This document shows, piece after piece, positions 17,895-26,710 of a stretch of DNA of 64,000 nucleotides. The notes under the pieces were generated by a model. That model searched no databases, was not told where the DNA came from, and saw only the letters and a program-made list of their open reading frames with translations. The stretch covers positions 1,178,001-1,242,000 of the forward strand of contig NZ_CP016594.1 in the NCBI RefSeq assembly GCF_001698225.1, in the 5' to 3' direction. A program made the position numbers and the translations under genes. Source of the DNA: Gordonia terrae (lineage in GTDB: Bacteria; Actinomycetota; Actinomycetes; Mycobacteriales; Mycobacteriaceae). Every line of letters starts with the position of its first letter. The first letter of the stretch is position 1.

Positions 17895-17912
17895 CGTGAA
17901 CAACTGCCGAAC
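17895..17912 (-). promoter_or_regulatory. candidate RegX3/PHO box upstream of senX3
   Basis: On the minus strand GTTCGGCAGTTGTTCACG gives two GTTC units 11 bases apart, the spacing of actinobacterial PHO boxes (GTTCACC direct repeats). It lies about 38 bases before the senX3 -10 and would allow autoregulation by RegX3. Confidence 0.4.
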
Positions 17913-17949
17913 ACCTTCGTCAGATGTGCGTTCGGAGTTGGTCGAGCCG

Positions 17950-17955
17950 TAAGCT
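17950..17955 (+). promoter_or_regulatory. candidate -10 (TAAGCT), leaderless promoter of senX3
   Basis: TAAGCT is followed by exactly 6 bases and the GTG at 17962. No ribosome site is present. Confidence 0.5.
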
Positions 17956-17961
17956 GCCCCT

Positions 17962-19377
17962 GTGACCGCCGCAATCTCCGCCGCGACGATCGCGTTCGTA
18001 CTCGCGCTCTGCCTCGGTGTCGTGATCGGACGACGCACCCGGGACCCCAGACGGTCTCGCGGATTCGCGCTCATCGATCGCCTCTCACGTGGTTCCGCGT
18101 CCGCAGACGCCACCGCGACCGTCCTCCACGACACCCTCGGCCCCCGTGCTGTGCCGACCTGGGCGGAAGTTCGCGACTCCGATGTCCAGGCGACCACCGA
18201 TGACGGTCGAATGACCAAGGCCGGACTGCTGAGCATGGTGGTGCGCAACACCGAGACCGCCATCGCCGTCGTCGACGAATTCCGCGACGTCGTGCTCTAC
18301 AACCAGCGGGCCGTCGAACTCGGACTCGTGCGCGAGATGCTGCTGGCCGACCCCGTGTGGGATGCGGTGAAGGAAGTCCTCGACACCGGGGTCGCCCGCC
18401 GCTTCGAGTTCAGTCCGCCGATGTCGAGTCTCGGCTTCGTCTCGACGGGCCGGACCCCACGGCCCAGCGTCGAACACGTGCGCTGCCACGCCAAGATCGT
18501 CGCGCAGGGCGACGAACGCTACGTCGTCGCATACGGTCTCGACGACACCGAACACAAACGCGTGGAGGCCACCCGGCGGGACTTCGTCGCCAACGTCTCA
18601 CACGAACTCAAGACACCGGTGGGGGCCATCGGCCTGCTCGCCGAGGCGCTGCTGGAGTCGGCCGACGACACCGACTCGGTACAGCACTTCAGCCGTCGCG
18701 TGGTCGGCGAGACCAAGCGCATGGGCAACATGGTGAGCGAACTGCTGGCGCTGTCCCGGCTGCAGGACGGCGTCACGCCGGAGTTCACGTGCATCGATGT
18801 CGATTCGCTCATCGACGACGCGCTGGCGTCGGCGACCCTCGCCGCCGAGGCGGCGGCGATCGAGTTGCGCGCAGACGACCCGATCGGGGTGATCATCCGC
18901 GGTGACCGGCCACTGCTGCTCACCGCGTTGAACAACCTCATCTCCAACGCCGTCTCGTACTCACCGTCGGACACCGTGGTCTCCATCAGTCGCCGGGTCA
19001 TCAAGATCGACGGCCGGCCGATGGTGGCCATCGCGGTCACCGACCGCGGGATCGGCATCGAGCCGGAGGATCAGCAGCGCGTCTTCGAACGGTTCTTCCG
19101 GGTCGACAAGGCCCGCTCGCGGATGACCGGCGGCACCGGCCTCGGTTTGGCCATCGTCAAGCACGTGGCGGCCAACCACGGCGGGACCATCAACCTGTGG
19201 AGCAAACCCGGTACGGGCTCCACGTTGACGCTCTGCATCCCGGAGGATCTCTCGGACACCGGCTGGCCGGTGGCGGCCGAGCAGGCCCTGTCGGATCCCG
19301 ATTCCCCGCCCCGCGCACTGCCCTCCGCGGAGGGTGACGATCCATCTGCCCGACCCACCGAAGGACACACGAGTTGA
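17962..19377 (+). CDS. senX3: phosphate-sensing histidine kinase SenX3
   Basis: A 471-aa sensor kinase. One clear membrane helix (about residues 5-23) precedes a PAS-like region (about 90-200). HisKA follows with His214 in FVANVSHELKTPVG, then HATPase with N box LISNAVSYSP, G1 DRGIGI and G2 GGTGLGLAIVKHVA. It phosphorylates RegX3 when phosphate is low, under control of the Pst/PhoU system in relatives. It overlaps regX3 by 4 bases (TTGA). Confidence 0.95.
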   Translation: MTAAISAATIAFVLALCLGVVIGRRTRDPRRSRGFALIDRLSRGSASADATATVLHDTLGPRAVPTWAEVRDSDVQATTDDGRMTKAGLLSMVVRNTETAIAVVDEFRDVVLYNQRAVELGLVREMLLADPVWDAVKEVLDTGVARRFEFSPPMSSLGFVSTGRTPRPSVEHVRCHAKIVAQGDERYVVAYGLDDTEHKRVEATRRDFVANVSHELKTPVGAIGLLAEALLESADDTDSVQHFSRRVVGETKRMGNMVSELLALSRLQDGVTPEFTCIDVDSLIDDALASATLAAEAAAIELRADDPIGVIIRGDRPLLLTALNNLISNAVSYSPSDTVVSISRRVIKIDGRPMVAIAVTDRGIGIEPEDQQRVFERFFRVDKARSRMTGGTGLGLAIVKHVAANHGGTINLWSKPGTGSTLTLCIPEDLSDTGWPVAAEQALSDPDSPPRALPSAEGDDPSARPTEGHTS

Positions 19378-20060
19378 CCCACGTTCTGATCGTCGAGGAC
19401 GAGGAATCGCTGGCGGACCCGCTGGCATTCCTGTTGCGGAAGGAGGGCTTCGAGGCCAGCGTCATCACCGATGGCGCACAAGCCCTGTCGACCTTCGATC
19501 GGGTGAGTCCCGACATCGTGCTCCTCGATCTCATGCTGCCCGGGATGTCCGGTACCGAGATCTGCAAGGCCCTGCGCACCAGGTCGAATGTCCCGGTGAT
19601 CATGGTGACCGCGCGGGACAGCGAGATCGACAAGGTCGTCGGCCTCGAACTCGGCGCGGATGACTATGTGACCAAGCCGTATTCGGCCCGTGAGCTGATC
19701 GCCCGGATCCGCGCGGTGCTGCGTCGCGGCGGGGACGTCCCCGATGATGGTCTGGAGATCGGGATCCTGGAGGCCGGTCCGGTCCGGATGGACGTCGAAC
19801 GGCATACCGTGGCGGTCAACGGAACCCCGATCACGTTGCCACTCAAGGAGTTCGATCTCCTCGAGTACCTGCTGCGCAACGCCGGCCGGGTCCTGACCCG
19901 GGGCCAGCTCATCGACCGGGTGTGGGGCGTCGACTACGTCGGCGACACCAAGACTCTCGACGTGCACGTCAAGCGACTGCGCTCCAAGATCGAGCCGGAT
20001 CCGGCGAATCCCAAGCACCTCATCACCGTTCGCGGCCTCGGGTACAAGCTCGAGGCCTGA
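19374..20060 (+). CDS. regX3: response regulator RegX3
   Basis: A 228-aa OmpR/PhoB-type regulator. The receiver domain has the acidic pair in VEDEE and phospho-acceptor Asp52 in LLDLMLPGMSG, plus the conserved Lys in DDYVTKPYS. The C-terminal winged helix ends in LITVRGLGYKLEA. It controls phosphate-starvation genes. The rare TTG start overlaps the senX3 stop, so translation is coupled. Confidence 0.95.
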   Translation: MTHVLIVEDEESLADPLAFLLRKEGFEASVITDGAQALSTFDRVSPDIVLLDLMLPGMSGTEICKALRTRSNVPVIMVTARDSEIDKVVGLELGADDYVTKPYSARELIARIRAVLRRGGDVPDDGLEIGILEAGPVRMDVERHTVAVNGTPITLPLKEFDLLEYLLRNAGRVLTRGQLIDRVWGVDYVGDTKTLDVHVKRLRSKIEPDPANPKHLITVRGLGYKLEA

Positions 20061-20075
20061 GCGGCGGGCCGGACG

Positions 20076-20100
20076 ACCCCCGCTCGACTACTCCGGGGGT
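20076..20100. terminator. candidate bidirectional terminator after regX3
   Basis: ACCCCCG (20076-20082) and CGGGGGT (20094-20100) form a 7-bp stem with an 11-base loop between convergent genes. The right arm overlaps the last codons of the minus-strand gene. There is no T-run. Confidence 0.35.
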
Positions 20101-20948
20101 TGCAGCTCGTACTTGACGTCGGTGTCGCGGCGTCGGGTCGCGGCCTGCGTCGCGGGGTGGATGGCGATGAGCCCCAACCCGTTCCGGCGTCGGCATGCGG
20201 CCGCGAGGGCCTCGTACGCGGCTTCGCCGAGCAGGGCGGTGAGCTCGGGTGCGTACGATTCCCAGACCTGCTTGGCGCCGATGTGGGCGTCAGGGGAGCC
20301 CGAGCAGTACCACTTCAGATCGTGGCCGCCCTCGCCCCACCCGCGCCGGTCGAATTCGGTGATCGTCGTCTGGAGCACCTGTGTGCCGTCCGGCCGTTCC
20401 ACCCAGTCCTGCTCGCGCCGTACCGGGAGCTGCCAGCACACGTCGGGCTTGACCGTCAGGGGTTCGAGTCCCTTGCGCAGCGCCATCGAGTGCAGCGCGC
20501 AGCCGACGCCGCCGGCGAACCCGGGGCGGTTGAGGAAGATGCACGCCCCCTTGTGGAGTCGGGTCTTGAGGGCGGGTTCGTCGTCGAGGTCGCTCTCCTC
20601 GAGGTAGCCCTTGGGGCCGACCGGATCCTTGCCCGAGCCCTTCTTGTGGAACTGCCAGTCCGCGGGCGTCAGCATCGCCACCCCGCGGGCGAGGGTCTCG
20701 CGATCGTCGTCGTCGGACAGGTACGCGCCGTGACTGCAGCAACCGTCGGTCTCCCGGCCGGGCAGGATGCCCTGGCACGCCGGCGTGCCGAACACACACG
20801 TCCAGTGCGAGAGCAGCCAGGTGAGGTCGGCCCTGATGACGTGCTCCGGATCGGCGGGATCGGCGAATTCATACCATTCGCGCGGAAAGTCGAGTTCGAC
20901 CTCCGGCGCGGGATCGATGCGGGGCGCGGACGGCGAGATGGCGGTCAC
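20088..20948 (-). CDS. conserved cysteine-rich protein (Rv0495c-like)
   Basis: A 286-aa cytosolic protein matching Rv0495c in position beside the Ppx/GppA gene. It has clustered cysteines: [35 protein letters not shown] with GVGCALH, and [24 protein letters not shown] segment follows. The spacing suggests a bound metal or iron-sulfur cluster, like YkgJ-type proteins, but no function is established. The start is GTG 20948; TACCGT lies 7 bases upstream of it. Confidence 0.75.
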   Translation of the reverse strand: MTAISPSAPRIDPAPEVELDFPREWYEFADPADPEHVIRADLTWLLSHWTCVFGTPACQGILPGRETDGCCSHGAYLSDDDDRETLARGVAMLTPADWQFHKKGSGKDPVGPKGYLEESDLDDEPALKTRLHKGACIFLNRPGFAGGVGCALHSMALRKGLEPLTVKPDVCWQLPVRREQDWVERPDGTQVLQTTITEFDRRGWGEGGHDLKWYCSGSPDAHIGAKQVWESYAPELTALLGEAAYEALAAACRRRNGLGLIAIHPATQAATRRRDTDVKYELQPPE

Positions 20949-20955
20949 CTCTCAT

Positions 20956-20961
20956 ACGGTA
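20956..20961 (-). promoter_or_regulatory. candidate -10 (TACCGT) for the Rv0495c-like gene
   Basis: TACCGT on the minus strand ends 7 bases before GTG 20948. A divergent -10 with the same hexamer serves the gene at 21004, about 36 bases away. Confidence 0.4.
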
Positions 20962-20991
20962 GCCGGGATCGGGCGGGGGAGGCCGCTGCAC

Positions 20992-20997
20992 TACCGT
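20992..20997 (+). promoter_or_regulatory. candidate -10 (TACCGT), leaderless promoter of the Ppx/GppA gene
   Basis: TACCGT is followed by exactly 6 bases and the GTG at 21004. Confidence 0.5.
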
Positions 20998-21003
20998 TGA
21001 CCC

Positions 21004-21981
21004 GTGCGCTTAGGAGTCCTAGACGTGGGCAGCAACACAGTCCACCTCCTGGTGGTCGATGCCCACCGTGGCGGCCATCCCACCCCGATGAGTTCGACCA
21101 AGGCGGTTCTGCGTCTGGCCGAACAGATAGACGTCGACGGCCGGATGAGTGACCGGGCCGTCGCCAAGCTCATCGACTCGATCGACGAGTTCACCCATAT
21201 CGCGCGGACGTCCGGCTGCGAGCAGATGATGGCGTTCGCGACGTCGGCGGTGCGAGACGCGACGAACTCCGACGATCTGCTCGACGAGATCGAGCAGCGG
21301 ACCGGGGTACGGGTGCTGGTGCTGTCGGGTCGCGACGAGGCCCGCCTCACCTCGCTGGCGGTGCGCCGTTGGCGAGGGTGGAGCGCCGGGCGCATTCTCG
21401 CGCTCGACATCGGCGGTGGCTCGCTGGAGATGTCCAACGGTGTCGACGAGGAACCCGATGTGGCGTTGTCGTTGCCGCTTGGTGCCGGACGCCTCACCCG
21501 CGAGTGGTTGCCCGACGATCCGCCGGACCGTCGCCGGGTCGGTGTACTGCGCGACTGGCTCGACGCCGAACTGCGTGCGCCGGCGGCACAGCTGCTGGCA
21601 CCCGGTGCGCCCGATCTGTGCGTCGGGACGTCGAAGACCTTCCGGAGTCTCGCCCGCCTGACCGGGGCGGCGCCGTCGAGTGCCGGACCACGGGTGCGCC
21701 GCGAGCTGACGACGAGCGGGCTGCGTCAACTCATCTCGTTCATCTCCCGCATGACCAAGGCCGATCGTGCGGAACTCGAGGGTGTCAGTTCCGACCGCGC
21801 CGGGCAGCTCGTCGCCGGTGCGCTGGTCGCCGAGGCGGCGATGCGCGCGTTGCAAGTCGATACACTGGAAATCTGTCCGTGGGCACTTCGCGAGGGTGTG
21901 ATCCTGCGCAGGCTCGACGCCGAGCAGGCCGACTCGCTGGAGCCGACACCGGCGCGCGGCGTACACGAGGGCGTCGGCTGA
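21004..21981 (+). CDS. Ppx/GppA family phosphatase (Rv0496-like)
   Basis: A 325-aa member of the exopolyphosphatase/pppGpp phosphatase family with the ASKHA fold. The phosphate loops are LDVGSNTVHLLVVD at the start and LDIGGGSLEM near residue 138. It probably trims inorganic polyphosphate or hydrolyses pppGpp, and the M. tuberculosis counterpart Ppx1 acts on short-chain polyP. At about 325 aa it is the short actinobacterial form, without the C-terminal HD domain of E. coli Ppx. Proximity to senX3-regX3 fits phosphate metabolism. Confidence 0.88.
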   Translation: MRLGVLDVGSNTVHLLVVDAHRGGHPTPMSSTKAVLRLAEQIDVDGRMSDRAVAKLIDSIDEFTHIARTSGCEQMMAFATSAVRDATNSDDLLDEIEQRTGVRVLVLSGRDEARLTSLAVRRWRGWSAGRILALDIGGGSLEMSNGVDEEPDVALSLPLGAGRLTREWLPDDPPDRRRVGVLRDWLDAELRAPAAQLLAPGAPDLCVGTSKTFRSLARLTGAAPSSAGPRVRRELTTSGLRQLISFISRMTKADRAELEGVSSDRAGQLVAGALVAEAAMRALQVDTLEICPWALREGVILRRLDAEQADSLEPTPARGVHEGVG

Positions 21982-22032
21982 GCCAGAGCCCCGGAGCAAT
22001 GACGTTCGAGAACGAGGACGGAGAGCCACTTC

Positions 22033-23808
22033 ATGCCGAAGGATTCGGAGCCCGAATCTCGACCCATCTCGGTGTCGGAACTTCTCGCCCGCTCGCAGGG
22101 GGCGGAGAAGGACTCGCCGGCACCCTCGCGCGAGGGACGGGGACGCAGGCGCGCCGGACGTGACGGCTCGTTCTCGGTGTCCGCCCTGACCGGCGAGATC
22201 CCGAGGGTCACCGACGCCGACCCGGCACCCGAGACCCCGGCCCGGCCCGAGCCGGCCGCCCAACCCGGATCGACCGCCACGCCGGACTCAGCTGCCGAGC
22301 CGAAGACCCCGGCCCGGCCCGAGACCCCGACCAGGCCCCAGCCGGCTGCCCGGCCCGAACCGGCCGCACCGGCCGCGCGCGCCGACCGTCCGGCGCCGGT
22401 CACCCCGCCCGAGCGGGACACGACCCCCCGGGCCCGGCCGGACGCGACCGCGGCACCGTTCCCACGTTCCGGGAACCCGATCGCACGTCGCCCGGCCGAC
22501 GATCAGCCGGTCGTCGACCGCCCGCGTGCCGACCAGCAGCAGGGGCGGCCCGGCGGACGCACCGCCAGCGGGATGCCCGGTTACGGCCAGGGTTCCGTCC
22601 CGCCGATGTCGACCCGCGACTTCAGTTCGGAGGCGGTGGCACGCCGTCTCGGCCAGACCCCGCCGCGCGACTCCGCTCCCGTCGACCAGGAGTCGGCGAA
22701 CGCCGTCACCGGGATCATCCCGGTGGTCGGTGAGAACGGTCAGGATCTGTCCGTCGTGGACTCCGACGATGTGGTCACCTACGACCTCAGCGAGGTCGAC
22801 GCGGGCCCCGGCGGCCCCCGCGAGCGGGGTGACGGCGGGTTCTCCGAGGTCATGGACTTCGACGCCTACCGCAACTTCGCCGACGTGGAGGGGGACGGCG
22901 ACAGGACCGGCGGTCGAGACCGTGCCGACGCGGGGGCGCGGAAGAGCGCAGCGGCGAAGAAGTCCAAGACGTCCGGTGTCGGCGGACTGGCACGGAAGCT
23001 CTTCGGCACCAAGAAGCGCGACCAGACCCAGAACGAGCGGAATGTCGACGAGCGCCGATCCGAAGAGGACGACCAGCACGACCGTGCCGGTGACGAATCG
23101 ACGTCCGACTGGGCGGCGACCGCGGCAGCCGCCGCAACCGCGGGCGGGACGACGGCGGCGATCGCCGCGGCGCGGCCCGACGCGCACCCGGCCGACGACG
23201 ACCTCGCCCACAGCGACCCGATCGATGTCCACGCCGGTGACACCCGAGCGACGGACCGCGCCACCGACGACCACCCGACCGAGGCCATCGCGCCGGTCGC
23301 GTCCGAGCAGGAGGTTGCCGGCCGGGTCGACCTCGTGAAGGACGACACTCCCGAGGGGCCCGTCGAGCCGGGGGAGCCGGATGAGTTCGACGCCCTGCAC
23401 GATACGACGGACATCGACGAGACGCCCGGTGCCGAATCCGGGCACCCGACCCCCGCGGACGATCCGGCCGGGCACGACGCCGGCACGGTCCCGGTTGAGC
23501 GTGACGAGGCCGACGACGCCCCCGACGGGGCAGCAGACGATGCCGAGCAGTCGCCGGTGAAAGCGTGGCTGCTGTTGTTCGGGCAGGCCGTGGCCGGTCT
23601 GGCCGTCGGCGTCGGTCTGTTCTGGGGCTTCACCGAACTGTGGCGCTGGAATCCGTACTTCGCGCTGGTGCTCGCCGTGCTGGTGATCTTCGGCATCGTG
23701 ACGCTCTCGCACGTGGTCCGGCGCACCAAGGACCTGCCGACGACGCTGCTCGCGCTCGGTGTGGGTCTGCTGGTCACCATCGGGCCGCTGGTGTTGTTGG
23801 CCGCGTGA
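22033..23808 (+). CDS. membrane protein with long disordered acidic N-terminus (Rv0497-like)
   Basis: A 591-aa protein corresponding in position to Rv0497. The first 510 residues are low complexity, rich in Pro, Ala, Asp, Glu and Thr, with basic patches such as RREGRGRRRAGRDGSFSVSALTGEIPRV near the start and an Ala-rich run after DWAAT. Three C-terminal membrane helices (about 512-590) anchor it. The N-terminus is predicted cytoplasmic. The disordered part is far longer than I recall for Rv0497. Function unknown. Its stop overlaps the next start by 4 bases. Confidence 0.75.
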   Translation: MPKDSEPESRPISVSELLARSQGAEKDSPAPSREGRGRRRAGRDGSFSVSALTGEIPRVTDADPAPETPARPEPAAQPGSTATPDSAAEPKTPARPETPTRPQPAARPEPAAPAARADRPAPVTPPERDTTPRARPDATAAPFPRSGNPIARRPADDQPVVDRPRADQQQGRPGGRTASGMPGYGQGSVPPMSTRDFSSEAVARRLGQTPPRDSAPVDQESANAVTGIIPVVGENGQDLSVVDSDDVVTYDLSEVDAGPGGPRERGDGGFSEVMDFDAYRNFADVEGDGDRTGGRDRADAGARKSAAAKKSKTSGVGGLARKLFGTKKRDQTQNERNVDERRSEEDDQHDRAGDESTSDWAATAAAAATAGGTTAAIAAARPDAHPADDDLAHSDPIDVHAGDTRATDRATDDHPTEAIAPVASEQEVAGRVDLVKDDTPEGPVEPGEPDEFDALHDTTDIDETPGAESGHPTPADDPAGHDAGTVPVERDEADDAPDGAADDAEQSPVKAWLLLFGQAVAGLAVGVGLFWGFTELWRWNPYFALVLAVLVIFGIVTLSHVVRRTKDLPTTLLALGVGLLVTIGPLVLLAA

Positions 23809-24716
23809 GCCGGCCCGAGCCGATGAACCCGCGTCCGGCGGCCGAGATCCCGATCGGGCTCTCGACGGCGTCGGTGTATCCCCAGAACACCGAGGCGGCC
23901 TTTGCCTATGCCGCCGACCTGGGGTTCGACGGGGTGGAACTGATGGTGTGGGGTGACTCGCTGAGCCAGGACATCCGGCGCGTCGAATACCTGTCGGACC
24001 ACTATCAGGTGCCGGTGCTGTCCATCCACGCGCCGTGTCTGCTCATCACCCAGCGGGTCTGGGGGCGCGACCCGGTCGTGAAGCTGGCGCGCGCGGTGGA
24101 GGCCGCCGAGGACCTGGGCGCGTCCACCGTCGTCGTGCATCCGCCGTTCCGGTGGCAGCGTGGCTACGTCGCGGCCTTCGACGATCTCGTCGACGAGCTC
24201 GAGGCGGACAGCGGCATCGCCGTCGCCGTGGAGAACATGTTCCCGATGCGCGCCGACCGATTGTTCGGTGCGGGTGAACCCTCGGTCCGCCGCCTGACCA
24301 AGCGAGGCGGCGGTCCCGGCCTGGCGGCGTCGGCGTTCGGCAAGTCCATCGACCCGACCGACGACGGCTACGCGCACTACACCCTCGACCTCTCGCACAC
24401 CGCCACCGCAGGCGTCGACGCCCTCGCCCTTCTCGACCGGATGGGTTCGCGGCTCAACCACCTGCACCTGGCCGACGGCCACGGAGCAGCCACCGACGAG
24501 CACCTCATCCCGGGTGACGGCGGCCAGCCCTGCGCGGAGGTGTGCCGGCGCATCGCCGCGAGCGACTTCGCCGGGGCCGTTGTGCTCGAGGTCACCACCG
24601 GCAGTGCGCGCACGAAACCCGAACGCAGCGCCCTGCTGGCCCGTTCGCTAGATTTTGCGCGGCGGCATCTCAAACGGGAGCTGCACCCCGAGCCGCTCGG
24701 CGAGTTCAGCCGCTGA
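23805..24716 (+). CDS. sugar phosphate isomerase/epimerase-like TIM barrel (Rv0498-like)
   Basis: A 303-aa AP-endonuclease-2/xylose isomerase-like TIM barrel. IGLSTASVYPQNTEAAFAYAADLGFDGVELM opens the barrel. LSIHAPCLLIT, VVVHPPFRWQ, AVENMFP, YTLDLSHTA and LNHLHLADG carry the His, Glu and Asp ligands for divalent metals. Substrate unknown. GTG 23805 overlaps the preceding stop (GTGA); ATG 23823 is an alternative. Order matches Rv0496-Rv0500. Confidence 0.85.
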   Translation: MSRPEPMNPRPAAEIPIGLSTASVYPQNTEAAFAYAADLGFDGVELMVWGDSLSQDIRRVEYLSDHYQVPVLSIHAPCLLITQRVWGRDPVVKLARAVEAAEDLGASTVVVHPPFRWQRGYVAAFDDLVDELEADSGIAVAVENMFPMRADRLFGAGEPSVRRLTKRGGGPGLAASAFGKSIDPTDDGYAHYTLDLSHTATAGVDALALLDRMGSRLNHLHLADGHGAATDEHLIPGDGGQPCAEVCRRIAASDFAGAVVLEVTTGSARTKPERSALLARSLDFARRHLKRELHPEPLGEFSR

Positions 24717-24754
24717 CTTCTCGGGGGACGAGTCTCCTCGACGAAGGCGGGACG

Positions 24755-25612
24755 ATGACCAGCAAGATCACCGAGGTGCAGGAGCTGACCGAGGTGGGCC
24801 GGGGCGGTCCGGACTCGATCACCCTGCGGGCGCACATCGACGCGACGTTCACCATCGGGCCCAAGGTGCACGGCGGCACGCTGCAGATGGTGGTCGCCAA
24901 GGCGGCGCGCACGGCGCTCACCGCACTGACGCCGGACGGTGACCGGCTCGCGGAGTCGGCCGCCGCGATGATCCCGGTGGCGATCTCGAGCGACTATCTC
25001 ACCGCCCCGGATGCCGCGGACATCGATCTGGAGATCTCCGTGCGCAAACGCGGACGCACCGTCACCGTGCTCACCGTCGACGCGGTCCAGCTCGGCCGTA
25101 CCGTCGTGTCGTCGTCGGTCACCATGGCCCGGCCCGACAGCGGCCGGCCGCACCACTCCGCCCCCACGGTCCTCGACGCGCTGCCCGTGGAGCCGTCGCC
25201 GACGGGTATCCCGCTCGACGGTTCGCCCATCGCCGAGGTCAATCACCTGGGGGCCGCCATCGATCTGGTCCTCGACTCGGAGACGTTCCCCGTTGTCCGC
25301 GGCGAGACGGGCGAGCCGCTCGTCCGGGGGTGGATCCGGCCGAAGGGTGTCGAACCCGACGAATATTTCACGGTCCTGGTGGGCGACATCTCGCCGCCCG
25401 TCGTGATGAACCTGGCCCTGTTCGGGTGGGCACCCACCGTCCAGTTGACCACCTATGTCCGCCGGCATCCCGCGCCCGGCTGGCTGCGATTCGCCGCCAC
25501 GAGTTCCGAGGTCGGCCCCGGGATGTTCGAGGAGGACCATCTCGTGGTGGACTCGACCGGGACGGTCGTCGCGCAGTCCCGCCAGCTCGCCCTCATCCCC
25601 TCAGGAAGGTAG
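24755..25612 (+). CDS. acyl-CoA thioesterase, TesB-like double hotdog (Rv0499-like)
   Basis: A 285-aa protein that looks like two fused hotdog domains. FTIGPKVHGGTLQMVVAKAA and SVRKRGRTVTVLTVDAVQLGRTVVSSSVTM form the first half, and VRGWIRPKG with MNLALFGWAPTVQLTTYVR the second. It probably hydrolyses acyl-CoA. ATG 24755 has GAAGGCGGG upstream and avoids overlap with the isomerase gene; longer in-frame readings run through that gene. It lies 6 bases before proC. Confidence 0.8.
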   Translation: MTSKITEVQELTEVGRGGPDSITLRAHIDATFTIGPKVHGGTLQMVVAKAARTALTALTPDGDRLAESAAAMIPVAISSDYLTAPDAADIDLEISVRKRGRTVTVLTVDAVQLGRTVVSSSVTMARPDSGRPHHSAPTVLDALPVEPSPTGIPLDGSPIAEVNHLGAAIDLVLDSETFPVVRGETGEPLVRGWIRPKGVEPDEYFTVLVGDISPPVVMNLALFGWAPTVQLTTYVRRHPAPGWLRFAATSSEVGPGMFEEDHLVVDSTGTVVAQSRQLALIPSGR

Positions 25613-25618
25613 ACATCC

Positions 25619-26479
25619 GTGTCCGAACGCATCGCCATCATCGGCGGAGGCAAGATCGGCGAGGCACTGCTCGCCGGTTTGATCGGTGCAGGCACCCCGA
25701 CCAAGGACCTCGTCGTCGCCGAGCGACTGGAGAGCCGCGCCACCGAGATCGCCGATGAGTACGGCGTGCTGGTCACCGACGTCAGGAGCGCCGCGGAATC
25801 GGCGCAGTATGTCTTCCTGGCGATCAAACCGGACGACGTCGACTCGATCCTGCGCATCCTGGCCTCGGCGGAGGACAACGCGGATTCCGAGCGGGTGACC
25901 GTCACGCTCGTCGCCGGTCTGCCGCTGTCGCGATACGAGAGCGCGCTGCAGGCCGGGTCGCCGGTCATCCGGGTCATGCCCAACACCCCGATGCTCGTGA
26001 ACGAGGCGATGTCGGCAGTCTCGGCCGGACGCTACGTCGGTGACGAGCAGCTGCAGGCCGTGGTCAAGATCCTGCAGACGGTCGGCCGCGTCACGGTCGT
26101 GCCGGAGAAGCAGATGGACGCCGTCACCGCGGTGTCCGGTTCGGGACCGGCCTATGTCTTCCTGCTCGCCGAGGCGATGATCGACGCCGGCGTGGGCCTC
26201 GGCCTGACCCGCGCCCAGGCCTCCGAGATGGCGGTCCAGACCATCCGCGGCGCGGGCATCCTGCTGAGCGACTCCGGTCTGTCCGCGGTCGATCTGCGCG
26301 CGGCCGTGACGTCGCCCGGCGGCACCACCGCCGAGGCCATCCGTGAATTCGAGGCCAACGGCCTACGGCACGCCGTCTACCAGGCGACTCGCGCCTGCGC
26401 GGCCGCCAGCGCGCGTGGTGGACGTCGAGTGGAAGTCGAGGGTTTGGCGCAGGGACACGCCGTCACCGACACCCCATGA
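25619..26479 (+). CDS. proC: pyrroline-5-carboxylate reductase
   Basis: A 286-aa enzyme that reduces pyrroline-5-carboxylate to proline with NAD(P)H. Rossmann motif IIGGGKIGEALLAGLI, then RVMPNTPMLVNEAM, SGSGPAYVFLLAEAMIDAG and the C-terminal AVTSPGGTTAEAI signature are all intact. The GTG start has AGGAAGG 8 bases upstream. The C-terminal tail of about 20 residues is basic and unconserved. Confidence 0.95.
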   Translation: MSERIAIIGGGKIGEALLAGLIGAGTPTKDLVVAERLESRATEIADEYGVLVTDVRSAAESAQYVFLAIKPDDVDSILRILASAEDNADSERVTVTLVAGLPLSRYESALQAGSPVIRVMPNTPMLVNEAMSAVSAGRYVGDEQLQAVVKILQTVGRVTVVPEKQMDAVTAVSGSGPAYVFLLAEAMIDAGVGLGLTRAQASEMAVQTIRGAGILLSDSGLSAVDLRAAVTSPGGTTAEAIREFEANGLRHAVYQATRACAAASARGGRRVEVEGLAQGHAVTDTP

Positions 26480-26501
26480 ATTGTGGTCCAAGGGCCGACA
26501 A

Positions 26502-26519
26502 ACCCCAGCATGTTGGGGT
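26502..26519 (+). terminator. candidate terminator after proC
   Basis: ACCCCA-GCATGT-TGGGGT forms a 6-bp stem 22 bases after the proC stop. No T-run follows directly; a TTTTTT tract lies about 45 bases on. Confidence 0.35.
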
Positions 26520-26612
26520 CGAGTCACAGGAATCTCAGAAATACCGGTCTCTCACGTCGCTTTTTTCACATCTGCCACGCTAAGCTTCTTTAAGCACGTG
26601 CGTGTCTGATGT

Positions 26613-26634
26613 CCGCAGGAGGGGAAGCCTGCGG
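26613..26634 (+). other. 5' leader hairpin upstream of the BldC-like gene
   Basis: CCGCAGG and CCTGCGG pair around the loop AGGGGAAG. The loop is purine-rich and resembles a ribosome site, so it could be sequestered or act as a decoy. The hairpin lies between the likely promoter (TAAGCT near 26580) and the start codon. Confidence 0.4.
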
Positions 26635-26656
26635 CCGCGACGCGTGCACCGGAGGT

Positions 26657-26710
26657 ATGAGTGATTCATGGCACCTGCAGACACTCCTGGTGACAGGACA
26701 GGCGCAGTGA
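26657..26710 (+). CDS. possible 17-residue leader ORF
   Basis: ATG 26657 opens a 17-codon frame (MSDSWHLQTLLVTGQAQ). Its TGA overlaps an in-frame GTG (26707) of the HTH gene as GTGA, the same coupling used by operons in this window. GGAGG lies only 1 base upstream, which is too close for good initiation. The overlap may be chance. Confidence 0.2.
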   Translation: MSDSWHLQTLLVTGQAQ

